DNA from: Gallionellaceae bacterium | Lineage (GTDB): Bacteria; Pseudomonadota; Gammaproteobacteria; Burkholderiales; Gallionellaceae | Length of the DNA stretch: 37,230 nt | Assembly: GCA_009773615.1 (NCBI GenBank) | Contig: WSYA01000017.1 | Coordinates: forward strand, 1-37,230 | Reading direction: 5' to 3' | Shown here: piece after piece, positions 29,869 through 37,131 of the stretch | Layout of the letters: the number at the start of each line of letters is the position of its first letter | How positions within the stretch are numbered: position 1 is the stretch's first letter | Made by a program: the position numbers and the translations under genes | Notes under the pieces: model-generated | Told to the model about the DNA's origin: nothing | The model's database searches: none | The model's input: the letters and a program-made list of their open reading frames with translations, nothing else

Positions 29869-30503
29869 TGCGTACCTCTCGCAAATCCGCACGCTGGGCG
29901 CTGGTGGTCGCACTCTTTGCTCCATTTCTGGTGCTGCTCACCGTGGGCATCGCGTTGGCCGATGTACCCCGCGAAGCTCTGCACTACAAGCGTGATCTGA
30001 TCCGCCACTCCCGCCATGTGTGGGGGCTGGATGCGCCCGTTGCCGTGCTGGCCGCGCAGATTCATCAGGAGAGCCGCTGGGACAAGGATGCGAAATCTGC
30101 GTTTGCCAGCGGCTTGACTCAGTTCACTCCGTCCACGGCCACGTGGATTTCCGGTGCGTATCCCAAAGACCTCGGCGCTAATCAGCCGCTCAATCCGCAA
30201 TGGGCGCTGCGGGCGCAATCTATCTACGTGAAACAGCTCTACGACGATACCGATGCAGCGACACCCTGCGACCAGATGTGGAAGACGCTGTGGAAGTACA
30301 ACGGCGGAGCTGGCTGGGTGAGACGCGATGAAAAGCTTGCGGCTAAGAGCGGTGCAAACATTCGTATCGCAAAAGAAGTTGAGCCATTCAACGCTGGCCG
30401 CGCCCCGGCCATGTTCCGTGAAAACCGCGACTACCCTCATGCCATCTTGCTCAAGTGGCAACCGCTATATTCAAGCTGGGGAGGCGAGATCACATGTTCG
30501 TAA
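29868..30503 (+). CDS. Endolysin: lytic transglycosylase with N-terminal signal anchor
   Basis: A 211-residue protein with a basic start and hydrophobic helix (residues 10-31, ending ALA), which is a signal or signal-anchor, so export may not depend on the holin alone. The SLT domain follows: AQIHQESRWDKDAKSAFASGLTQFTP, with the catalytic Glu in QESRW and the GLTQF motif. It cleaves peptidoglycan. It is coupled to the holin by TAATG. Confidence 0.88.
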   Translation: MRTSRKSARWALVVALFAPFLVLLTVGIALADVPREALHYKRDLIRHSRHVWGLDAPVAVLAAQIHQESRWDKDAKSAFASGLTQFTPSTATWISGAYPKDLGANQPLNPQWALRAQSIYVKQLYDDTDAATPCDQMWKTLWKYNGGAGWVRRDEKLAAKSGANIRIAKEVEPFNAGRAPAMFRENRDYPHAILLKWQPLYSSWGGEITCS

Positions 30504-31048
30504 ACCCTATCCCGTGGCAAGGCCGTGTGCTGGCTGTACTGCTGCTGACACTGGCGGGCATTGCGTTTGGGTTGGTGGCGGGTCTGCACTACGAATCAAA
30601 CAGCCGCGATGCGCAAGAGCTAAAAACAGCGCGCAGCGGCGAAGAGCGTTTTATGAAGGCGCTGGCGAATGGCCGAACGCACGCGACCAATGAAATCGAG
30701 TGGCGCAATAAGGCGCGCATCTATTACCGCAACTGGCAAGAAAGGCTCAAACATGCACCAGATAATCAACTCGCAGAATGCTCGCAACCGCTCAAGTCTG
30801 CACCTGCTACTGCCACTACAGTGCTGCTTAGCGGTGTTTGGCTCAGCCTGTACAACGCAGCATGGATACCCGACTTCGACCAACAAGGCGATAGCGGCGG
30901 AGCTGCGGGTGAAGTCGTCGAAGCCGGTGCCGTTACGCCCCGCGAAGCCCTCGACAACATCCGCCTCAACGCTGAACTCTGCGGAGCAGACCGCAAGCGA
31001 CTCGACGAATTGATCGACCATTTGAATGAAGTGGAGGCAATGCCATGA
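30494..31048 (+). CDS. Rz: Inner-membrane spanin (Rz-like)
   Basis: A 184-residue protein with an N-terminal membrane helix (about 13-34, VLAVLLLTLAGIAFGLVAGL) and a helical periplasmic part, ending with TPREALDNIRLNAELCGADRKRLDELIDHLN. Size, topology and position after the endolysin fit Rz. Residues 85-125 are an odd low-complexity stretch, because this part also encodes the nested Rz1 in another frame. I choose ATG 30494, which overlaps the endolysin end by ten bases. Confidence 0.75.
   Translation: MFVNPIPWQGRVLAVLLLTLAGIAFGLVAGLHYESNSRDAQELKTARSGEERFMKALANGRTHATNEIEWRNKARIYYRNWQERLKHAPDNQLAECSQPLKSAPATATTVLLSGVWLSLYNAAWIPDFDQQGDSGGAAGEVVEAGAVTPREALDNIRLNAELCGADRKRLDELIDHLNEVEAMP
30753..31013 (+). 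CDS. Rz1: Outer-membrane spanin lipoprotein (Rz1-like), nested in Rz
   Basis: An 86-residue frame wholly inside Rz, in a different frame. It has a basic start, a hydrophobic stretch (SLHLLLPLQCCLAVFGSAC) and a lipobox-like FGSAC at about residue 32, then a short Pro/Ser/Thr-rich tail, the usual Rz1 make-up. AAAGG lies eight bases before ATG. With Rz it would fuse the inner and outer membranes at lysis. The lipobox is less typical than LAGC, so I keep moderate confidence. Confidence 0.65.
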   Translation: MHQIINSQNARNRSSLHLLLPLQCCLAVFGSACTTQHGYPTSTNKAIAAELRVKSSKPVPLRPAKPSTTSASTLNSAEQTASDSTN

Positions 31049-31134
31049 GCGGAGGATATGTCCAGTGTGCAGCTTGCAACGTGTGGCAAAAATCACATCG
31101 GCGATGCACATATTGCGGAGTGAGGATGGAATGA
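31045..31134 (+). CDS. 29-residue double-CXXC zinc-ribbon microprotein
   Basis: A 29-codon frame that overlaps the Rz stop (ATGA) at its start and the next gene (ATGA) at its end, so it fits the chain of coupled genes exactly. The product has C8-A-A-C11 and C21-T-Y-C24, a minimal zinc ribbon, with aromatic and basic residues between. Below the usual length limit, it would be missed by most annotation. It may bind RNA or DNA or a partner protein; its function is unknown. Confidence 0.65.
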   Translation: MSGGYVQCAACNVWQKSHRRCTYCGVRME

Positions 31135-31355
31135 CCGATATCGTTGATCGCGCCGCAGAGCGCGAAGAAGAGATGCTGTCCGATGCACTGGCAGAGCAAG
31201 CGCGCCGCGCAGGCCTGAGCGGCAAGACGCTTGAGGATTCTGCACTTAACTGCGGCGAATGCGAAGCGCCTATCCCGCTGGCAAGACGCAAAGCGGTGCC
31301 CGGCGTGCAAACCTGTGTGGCATGCCAGGAACAAATTGAAAGGGCTATGCGATGA
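31131..31355 (+). CDS. TraR/DksA-type C4 zinc-finger protein
   Basis: A 74-residue protein. An N-terminal helix with acidic residues (DIVDRAAEREEEMLSDALAEQARR) is followed by CGECEAPIPLARRKAVPGVQTCVACQEQIE, the C4 zinc finger of TraR/DksA proteins. Such short forms bind RNA polymerase in the secondary channel and mimic DksA with ppGpp. It sits in the late operon, where it could bias host transcription. It overlaps both neighbours by four bases. Confidence 0.88.
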   Translation: MTDIVDRAAEREEEMLSDALAEQARRAGLSGKTLEDSALNCGECEAPIPLARRKAVPGVQTCVACQEQIERAMR

Positions 31356-31720
31356 CAGTGCAATTGGAACTATGGCACCTGATTACTTTGCTGATTGCTT
31401 TCTTCACCTGTGTCGGCGTGTTCGGAAAGGTGCTGTTAAGCCAGTTCGAGAAGCGGCTGGATGAGCGATTCGAATTGCAGGAAGAAGCGCGTAAAGAGGT
31501 ACAGAAGCGCTGGGATGATGAGTTTAAAAAGATCGAAGAGCTTGCACGTAAAAACGAACGTGACTTGCTGGAACTCAAGGTTCATTTGGCTGAAAACTTT
31601 GTATCTAGACCAGACAGCATTATCAATCAGTCTAGGTTGGAATCAAAGATCGACGGTCTCGCCAAAACGTTTGAAAACGTGTTGCTCCGCCTTGGAACTC
31701 AGAAAGGGAATCATGATTGA
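31352..31720 (+). CDS. Membrane-anchored coiled-coil protein (DUF2730-like, Mu gp25 position)
   Basis: A 122-residue protein with one N-terminal membrane helix (about 8-29) and a long charged coiled coil (LSQFEKRLDERFELQEEARKEVQKRWDDEFKKIEELARKNERDLLELK). It holds the place of Mu gp25 and resembles DUF2730. Its role is unknown. It overlaps its downstream neighbour by eight bases. Confidence 0.7.
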   Translation: MTVQLELWHLITLLIAFFTCVGVFGKVLLSQFEKRLDERFELQEEARKEVQKRWDDEFKKIEELARKNERDLLELKVHLAENFVSRPDSIINQSRLESKIDGLAKTFENVLLRLGTQKGNHD

Positions 31721-32018
31721 CCATGACAAAATCCGCCGCGAAACGATTCGCTGGCAAATACTGCTGACACTGCATAACGCCTCCCCGACCGGGGCGTATG
31801 AAGAGCTAGTCCTGTCCGTCATTGTGGCGACCTATACCGATGCCACGGCGCTTGAGTTGCGCAAGGCGCTGGACTACTTGTTCGACCGAAATTTGGTCAC
31901 GCTGACCAAAGAACCCGGTGGCCGCTGGTTTGCCGATCTGAACCGGTATGGCACCGACGTTGTCGAGTACACCGTCGACTGCGATCCGGGCATTGCCCGC
32001 CCGAAAAAATACTGGTAA
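31713..32018 (+). CDS. Mu gp26-position winged-helix protein (VpaChn25_0724-like)
   Basis: A 101-residue protein very like a conserved family before terminase genes of Mu-like phages: RRETIRWQILLTLHNA..TGAYEELVLSVI, TALELRKALDYLFDRNLV, and the end YGTDVVEYTVDCDPGIARPKKYW. It looks like a winged helix, perhaps DNA-binding during packaging. I choose ATG 31713, overlapping the previous gene; the frame upstream is only a shadow. Confidence 0.82.
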   Translation: MIDHDKIRRETIRWQILLTLHNASPTGAYEELVLSVIVATYTDATALELRKALDYLFDRNLVTLTKEPGGRWFADLNRYGTDVVEYTVDCDPGIARPKKYW

Positions 32019-32024
32019 GCCAAA

Positions 32025-32552
32025 GTGGGCAAACGTTCAAAAGTAGAGCAGCTTCCGAAGCCATTCAAAGAGTGGCTCGATAAAGCGCTGGTCGAAGGTA
32101 ACTTCAGCGATTACAAGCTGCTCGAAGCCGAATTAAAAGCGCATGGTTGCGACATTTCCCGTAGCAGCCTGCATCGCTACGGCCAGCGGTTTGAAGAGCG
32201 CATCAAGACTCTCAAGCTGGTTACTGAGCAGGCTCGCGCAGTGGTGGCTGCTGCACCGGATGAAGATGGTGCAGTGAACGATGCGCTGGTCAGGCTGACA
32301 CAGGAAAAGCTGTTCGACGTGCTAATGAAAATTGAGGTAGACCCGGAAAACGTCGATTTAGCCAAGCTGGCGAAAGCCGTTGCGGAACTGGGTAAAGCCT
32401 CTGTGATGCAGAAACGCTGGCAGCAAGAAGCACGTCAAAAAGCCTTGTCAGAGGCCGCCAATGCGGTGGGTGAAGCTGCCCAAGCTCAAGGCATGGATGC
32501 CACTCAGGTTGATTTTTGGCGCGGCAAGGTGCTGGGTCTGGCCAATGGCTAG
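32025..32552 (+). CDS. Terminase small subunit (DUF3486, Mu gp27-like)
   Basis: A 175-residue protein of the DUF3486 family. GKRSKVEQLPKPFKEWLDKAL..G.FSDYKLLEAELKAHGCDISRSSLHRYGQ is the N-terminal helix-turn-helix that recognises phage DNA at the packaging start; the rest is helical and should form the ring. It starts at GTG with a poor ribosome site, so translation may be coupled to the gene before. Its end overlaps the large subunit start. Confidence 0.88.
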   Translation: MGKRSKVEQLPKPFKEWLDKALVEGNFSDYKLLEAELKAHGCDISRSSLHRYGQRFEERIKTLKLVTEQARAVVAAAPDEDGAVNDALVRLTQEKLFDVLMKIEVDPENVDLAKLAKAVAELGKASVMQKRWQQEARQKALSEAANAVGEAAQAQGMDATQVDFWRGKVLGLANG

Positions 32553-34161
32553 CATCAAGCCGTCGTCGAGCACTATTCGCGTCGTCGAGTGGGACGAGTT
32601 GCCGGAGTCCGTTCGCGAGATTCCGTCAAATCTAAACCCTATCGCAGCCGGTATCCTAATGGCGCATCAGGTTGAATGGCTGAGCATCAGTGCGCAGATC
32701 AAATTGTGCGAAAAAGGGCGACGCACCGGCATCACGTTTTCCGAAGCTCTCGACTCGGTTATCACCGCAGCCTCGCGCAAAAGCGCGGGCGGCATGGATG
32801 TGTTCTACATCGGCGACACCAAAGAAAAGGGGCTGGAGTTCATCGGCTACTGCGCGAAGTTTTCCCGCGTCATTGCCGAGGCACAGTCTTCCGGTGTCAG
32901 CGACATCGAGGAGTTCCTGTTCGACGACCAGGACGAACATGGCAATACCCGGCAGATCAACGCCTACCGCATCCGCTTCGCCAGCGGCTTCAAGATCGTG
33001 GCGCTATCGAGCAATCCGGCCAACCTGCGCGGCTTGCAGGGCAAGGTCATCATCGACGAGGCAGCTTTCCACCGCGATGTTTCGGCTGTGCTGGATGCAG
33101 CGACCGCGCTGCTGATCTGGGGCGGGCGCATCGTCATCATCAGCACGCACAACGGCAAGGGCAACGCCTTCAACCAGATGGTGACGGACATCCGCGACGG
33201 TCGCTATGGCGACGATGCCAAGGTCTACCGTGCCACCTTTGATGATGCTGTGGCCAATGGCCTGTACGAGCGTGTTTGCCTGATGAGAGGGGAAACGCCG
33301 ACCCCAGAGGGCAAGGAAGCCTGGTATAAAAAAATCCGCAACGGTTACGGCCCACGCAAGGCGCAAATGCGTGAAGAGTTGGATGCCATTCCGCGCGATG
33401 GCAACGGCGTATGCGTTCCCGGCGTGTGGATTGATGAGGCAATGCAGCCGGGGAGGCTGGTTTTGCGCTTGGCCTTGCAAGACGACTTCACCAATCAGCC
33501 AGTGCATCGCCGCGATGCCTATGTCGAAGACTGGATCATGCGCTATCTCGATCCTGTGTTGCTGGAGCTTAACCCTGAAATCCGCCACTTCTTTGGCATG
33601 GACTACGCCCGACACAGGGACTTTTCCATTATCTGCCCGATGTCGGTAGACCAATCGCGGCACCGCGATGTGCCCTTCGTGGTCGAAATGCACCGCGTGC
33701 CTTCTCGCCAGCAAAAACTAGTGCTGTTCCATACGGTACGCTGCCTGCCTAAATTTAGCGGCGGTGCAATGGATGCAGGCGGTAACGGCGAAACGCTGGC
33801 CGAAGATACGGCGGACGAGTTTGGCCGCAGCCGTATCAATCAGGTGAAGATTACCCGCCAATGGTATGGCGCGTGGATGCCGAAGTTTGTTGGGCTATTC
33901 GAGGATGGCACGATCACCATGCCGAAGGATGACTCTTTGCAGCAGGACGTGCGCTCCATCGAGACGGTTGACGGAATTCCGATGATCGTGAAAGCCAGAT
34001 CGCAAGATTTGAAAGACCCGGATTTGTACCGACACGGCGACTTTGCCGGTGCGGCTTCGCTGGCGAACTTCGCCACTCTTGAGGTTGCAGCCGGGCCAGT
34101 CAGAGTTAAATCAAAAGGCCGCCGCAAGGCCAGCAGTATGACTAAAGGGTATCCCGCATGA
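32545..34161 (+). CDS. Terminase large subunit (Mu gp28-like)
   Basis: A 538-residue packaging ATPase and nuclease. AHQVEWLSISAQIKLCEKGRRTGITFSEAL contains the unusual Walker A region of this family, and LQGKVIIDEAAFH the Walker B. The nuclease half begins at HFFGMDYARHRDFSIICP, with the first Asp of the active site, and includes acidic residues downstream. I choose ATG 32545, which overlaps the small subunit; the longer open frame from 32461 overlaps it in full and is not credible. Confidence 0.92.
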   Translation: MASIKPSSSTIRVVEWDELPESVREIPSNLNPIAAGILMAHQVEWLSISAQIKLCEKGRRTGITFSEALDSVITAASRKSAGGMDVFYIGDTKEKGLEFIGYCAKFSRVIAEAQSSGVSDIEEFLFDDQDEHGNTRQINAYRIRFASGFKIVALSSNPANLRGLQGKVIIDEAAFHRDVSAVLDAATALLIWGGRIVIISTHNGKGNAFNQMVTDIRDGRYGDDAKVYRATFDDAVANGLYERVCLMRGETPTPEGKEAWYKKIRNGYGPRKAQMREELDAIPRDGNGVCVPGVWIDEAMQPGRLVLRLALQDDFTNQPVHRRDAYVEDWIMRYLDPVLLELNPEIRHFFGMDYARHRDFSIICPMSVDQSRHRDVPFVVEMHRVPSRQQKLVLFHTVRCLPKFSGGAMDAGGNGETLAEDTADEFGRSRINQVKITRQWYGAWMPKFVGLFEDGTITMPKDDSLQQDVRSIETVDGIPMIVKARSQDLKDPDLYRHGDFAGAASLANFATLEVAAGPVRVKSKGRRKASSMTKGYPA

Positions 34162-35603
34162 AGCAAACTAAAATGGATTCATTAGTGACTCAGATCGCCA
34201 CGCGCTCGCGTTCGGCGAATTTCTATTTCTCCGATTTGGGCTTGATGCTGCCAAATCCAGACACCGTGCTCAAGGCCATCGGCAAGGACATCACGGTTTA
34301 TCGTGATATGCGCTCAGACGCTCTGATCGGCGGCAATGTACGCCGCCGCAAAGGGGCAGTTAAGGCGCTCAAGTGGGGTGTGAACGACGCTAAAGCAAAG
34401 AAGGGCAGTGCAGCTTTTATCCAGGACGTGTTTGCCGATCTGGACATGGATCGCATTATTTCGGAAATGCTCGATGCCACCTTGTACGGTTACCAGCCGA
34501 TGGAGATTGTGCCCAAGCAAGTCGGCTCATTCATCGTACCGGGAGACATTGTCGGCAAGCCGCCCGAGTGGTTTTTCTTTGACGCCTCCAATCAGCTACG
34601 CTTCCGCAGCAAAGACTCTCCGGTATATGGCGAGCTGATACCGGAAGGAAGATTCCTCCTGCCTCGGCAGGAGGCCACCTATGCCAACCCATACGGGCAA
34701 GCCGACATGTCGTTGTGCTTTTGGGATAACGCGTTTATGAAAGGCGGCCTGAAATTCTGGGTAACGTTCGCGGAAAAGTACGGAAGCCCGTGGGTTATCG
34801 GCAAGCATCCTCGCAATACTGATGTCTTAGAAACCGACGAGCTGCTGGAGCAGCTTGCGGATATGGTGCAGGATGCCGTCGCGGTGATACCGGACGATTC
34901 CAGCGTTCAAATTATCGAATCGGCAGGCAAAGGGGCAAGCGCGGATGTGTACGAGCGGCTGCTGATGTACTGCCGTTCTAATATTAACTACGCGCTGCTG
35001 GGGCAAAATCAAAGCTCCGAAGCAACATCTACCCACGCATCGGCGTCGGCTGGTCTCGAAGTTACCGGCGATATCCGCGATTCCGACGCGAAGATCGTGA
35101 TATCGACGGTCAATAGCCTGATCCGCTGGATTTGGGAGATGAACGTCAACGACAAGGCGCGCCCTGAATTCAAAATGTGGGAGCAGGAGTCGGTCGATAA
35201 AGTTCTGGCCGAGCGGGACAAGACGTTGGTCGATGCCGGAGCGAAATTCACCCCGGCCTATTTCAAGCGCACTTATGGCTTGCAGGATGGCGATCTGGTG
35301 GAAGAGACAGCGCCTTCGTCAAGTTTGCCAGTGGCATTTGCCGAAGGCGATAGCGCAACATTCCCCGATCAGGAGGCGCTGGATGCGGCGCTGGCCAGTT
35401 TGGCCGATGGCAAGATGCACGACCAGGCTGTGGCCATGCTCAAACCGTTGGTGCAGCTAATCAGTGATTCCTCCGATTACACCGAGGCTATGGATAAATT
35501 GGCTACGCTCTTTCCCAAGCTGGATACGGCGGGCTTGGAAGAGGCACTGGCTCGCGCCATGTTTGTGGCCGAACTGTGGGGGCAGATAAATGGCGATGAT
35601 TGA
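34158..35603 (+). CDS. Portal protein (DUF935, Mu gp29-like)
   Basis: A 481-residue portal of the DUF935 family: DITVYRDMRSDALIGGNVRRRKGAVKALKWGV near the start, LDATLYGYQPMEIVP, and TFAEKYGSPWVIGKHP in the middle. It forms the ring at the head vertex through which the terminase pumps DNA. It overlaps terminase by four bases (ATGA) and F by 14. Confidence 0.93.
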   Translation: MKQTKMDSLVTQIATRSRSANFYFSDLGLMLPNPDTVLKAIGKDITVYRDMRSDALIGGNVRRRKGAVKALKWGVNDAKAKKGSAAFIQDVFADLDMDRIISEMLDATLYGYQPMEIVPKQVGSFIVPGDIVGKPPEWFFFDASNQLRFRSKDSPVYGELIPEGRFLLPRQEATYANPYGQADMSLCFWDNAFMKGGLKFWVTFAEKYGSPWVIGKHPRNTDVLETDELLEQLADMVQDAVAVIPDDSSVQIIESAGKGASADVYERLLMYCRSNINYALLGQNQSSEATSTHASASAGLEVTGDIRDSDAKIVISTVNSLIRWIWEMNVNDKARPEFKMWEQESVDKVLAERDKTLVDAGAKFTPAYFKRTYGLQDGDLVEETAPSSSLPVAFAEGDSATFPDQEALDAALASLADGKMHDQAVAMLKPLVQLISDSSDYTEAMDKLATLFPKLDTAGLEEALARAMFVAELWGQINGDD

Positions 35604-36477
35604 TTCAACCTTCGACCTGTTCTATGCCATGACTTTGCCGCCCGTCGAGGCGGTTGCCTACTTTAAACAGAAGGGGCTACAGGTCAGCGAGAACTGGTAC
35701 GACCTGCTGGGCGAGGTTCACAGCAAGGTATTTACCGTAGCCAATTGCGCCAAGCTCGATGTGTTGCAGTCCATCCGCGATGAGGTGAAAAAAGCGATGG
35801 ATGGCAATGTCAGCTTTTCCGAGTTCAAAAAGAACCTGACACCAACTCTGCAAGCAAAGGGCTGGTGGGGCAAGGCCATCGACCAAAGCACTGGCGAGAT
35901 AACTAAGATGTATCCGGGCACCAGTCGGCCAGTTCAATACGGCAGTCCGTGGCGGCTGAAGCTAATCTACGACCAGAATTTGCAAACCGCCTACATGGCT
36001 GGCCGCCGCGCCCGTCAATTGGAGAGGGTGGATAGTTTCCCATACTGGCAGCGCATTGAAATAATGGATGCGCGTACTAGGCCAAGCCACCGCGTCTTGA
36101 GTGGACTGACGTTCAGGTATGACGACCCGTACTGGACGCATTTTTACCCGCCCGATGCATTCAAGTGCCGTGGACGCGTGCGTGCGCTGTCTGGAGATCA
36201 AGTCAGTAGCGAGAAGGTTTCCGTTTCCAATAGCGCAGGCCGTTTGGATTTTGTAGATGTCCCGGTTTCAAAGACAAATCCAAATGCCGGAACAGTGAAG
36301 GTTGCGCGGTATATGCTGTCGTCACCGAGCACCCCGAAGCATCTCCGTCAATATGCGCAAACTGATCCCGGTTGGACGCACGCCCCGGGCGAAGGCTGGC
36401 AGCCGAATTTGAAAAGTTACGATACCGATCTGGTCGAGCAGTACCGCAAGGCGTTTAAGGAAGGTGGAAAAAAATGA
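35590..36477 (+). CDS. Minor head protein F (Mu gp30-like)
   Basis: A 295-residue protein of the Mu F/SPP1 gp7 family. LIYDQNLQTAYMAGRRARQLE and YWQRIEIMDARTRPSHRVLSGLTF lead to DPYWTHFYPPDAFKCRGRVRAL, the family core. It is shorter than Mu F as I recall it (over 400 residues), lacking much of the C-terminal part. It should act inside or at the portal early in head assembly. GGGGGCA lies before the ATG. It overlaps G by four bases. Confidence 0.9.
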   Translation: MAMIDSTFDLFYAMTLPPVEAVAYFKQKGLQVSENWYDLLGEVHSKVFTVANCAKLDVLQSIRDEVKKAMDGNVSFSEFKKNLTPTLQAKGWWGKAIDQSTGEITKMYPGTSRPVQYGSPWRLKLIYDQNLQTAYMAGRRARQLERVDSFPYWQRIEIMDARTRPSHRVLSGLTFRYDDPYWTHFYPPDAFKCRGRVRALSGDQVSSEKVSVSNSAGRLDFVDVPVSKTNPNAGTVKVARYMLSSPSTPKHLRQYAQTDPGWTHAPGEGWQPNLKSYDTDLVEQYRKAFKEGGKK

Positions 36478-37004
36478 GCGAGGCTTTCAAAACCATCATC
36501 ACGGGCGATGAACAGTTCAATCGCACCATGCTTAGCATCGGCCAATTCTCCAAGCGTCCACGGCTGGCCATGCGCGACATGGCCGCAGTGCTGGAAGATC
36601 AAACCGAGCAAAACTTCGCCGCCCAAGGCCGTCCAAAATGGAAAGAGCTGGCTGAGTCCACCAAACACAAGCGGATCGGCGGCAGCAAAGGCTATAAGAA
36701 AAATGGCTCGCTGACTAAACGCTCACAGCGGGTGCTGGCTCAAATGAAGATACTTCAAGACTCCGGCCTGATGGCCGCGTCAGTTCATTCGCAATATGGG
36801 GATGACTACTCAATGATCGGTGCGTCCCGGCCACAGGCGCGTATTCAACAACTAGGAGGTGAAACTGGTAAAGACCACAACACTGTTATCGAAGCCCGTC
36901 CATACTTACCATTTACGCCCGACCTCAAATTGCAACCGGAAGCCGAGAAGGAATTGCTGAAAACTGGAATGGATCACTTGCGGCGTGTAGCCAGTCCAAA
37001 ATAG
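36474..37004 (+). CDS. Virion morphogenesis protein G (Mu gp31-like)
   Basis: A 176-residue protein of the tail completion/virion morphogenesis family (Mu G, P2 S): MRDMAAVLEDQTEQNFAAQGRPKWKELAEST and DSGLMAASVHSQYGDDYSMIGAS, then IEARPYLPFTPD at the C-terminus. In Mu this gene is followed at once by protease I; here it is the last gene of the right arm, 127 bases from the phage end, and protease I is 18.7 kb away on the other strand. Confidence 0.9.
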   Translation: MSEAFKTIITGDEQFNRTMLSIGQFSKRPRLAMRDMAAVLEDQTEQNFAAQGRPKWKELAESTKHKRIGGSKGYKKNGSLTKRSQRVLAQMKILQDSGLMAASVHSQYGDDYSMIGASRPQARIQQLGGETGKDHNTVIEARPYLPFTPDLKLQPEAEKELLKTGMDHLRRVASPK

Positions 37005-37025
37005 GGCTGGTTCTTTGTATTTTGA
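36991..37025 (+). terminator. Terminator of the right arm
   Basis: CCAGTCC (36991-36997) pairs with GGGCTGG (37004-37010; one G-U pair), followed by TTCTTTGTATTTT. It overlaps the G stop and should end late transcription before the phage end. Confidence 0.75.
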
Positions 37026-37088
37026 TGGGCTAAAAACTATTTATAATGATTCCATCCCATATCAACCCATCGAATCCCACCCAGTCCC

Positions 37089-37131
37089 ATTTATCTCGCC
37101 CCTCGCCCTAGATTTATCTCGTTCCCCATCA
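37089..37131 (-). repeat. Right prophage end with two transposase-binding-like sites
   Basis: Read inward (minus strand) it begins TGATGGGGAACGA and has GATAAAT at 37118 and 37095, 23 bases apart. GCGAGATAAATG is identical to the left end. A third related site (TATAAAT at 37045) lies 50 bases further in, close to the R2-R3 distance I recall for Mu. Between G and this end (37026-37088) there are only degenerate CCCAT repeats. Confidence 0.78.

Larger units (their letters stand above)
165..37131. mobile_element. Complete Mu-like transposable prophage
   Basis: The element carries DDE transposase A and ATPase B, GemA, a Mor/C activator, Mu-type terminase, portal, F and G, and a P2/BcepMu-type contractile tail. 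Read inward, both ends start TGATG and carry GATAAAT sites 13 bases from the tip (178 on the left, 37118 on the right), with a second site 22 bases further on the left and 23 on the right. The length of about 36.97 kb is close to Mu. All genes needed for lysogeny, replication, lysis, packaging, head and tail appear present and open, so it could be functional. No 5-base target duplication is seen: the flanks are CCGGC on the left and CGCTA on the right. The gene order differs from Mu by an inversion of the protease-to-com half. Confidence 0.9.
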
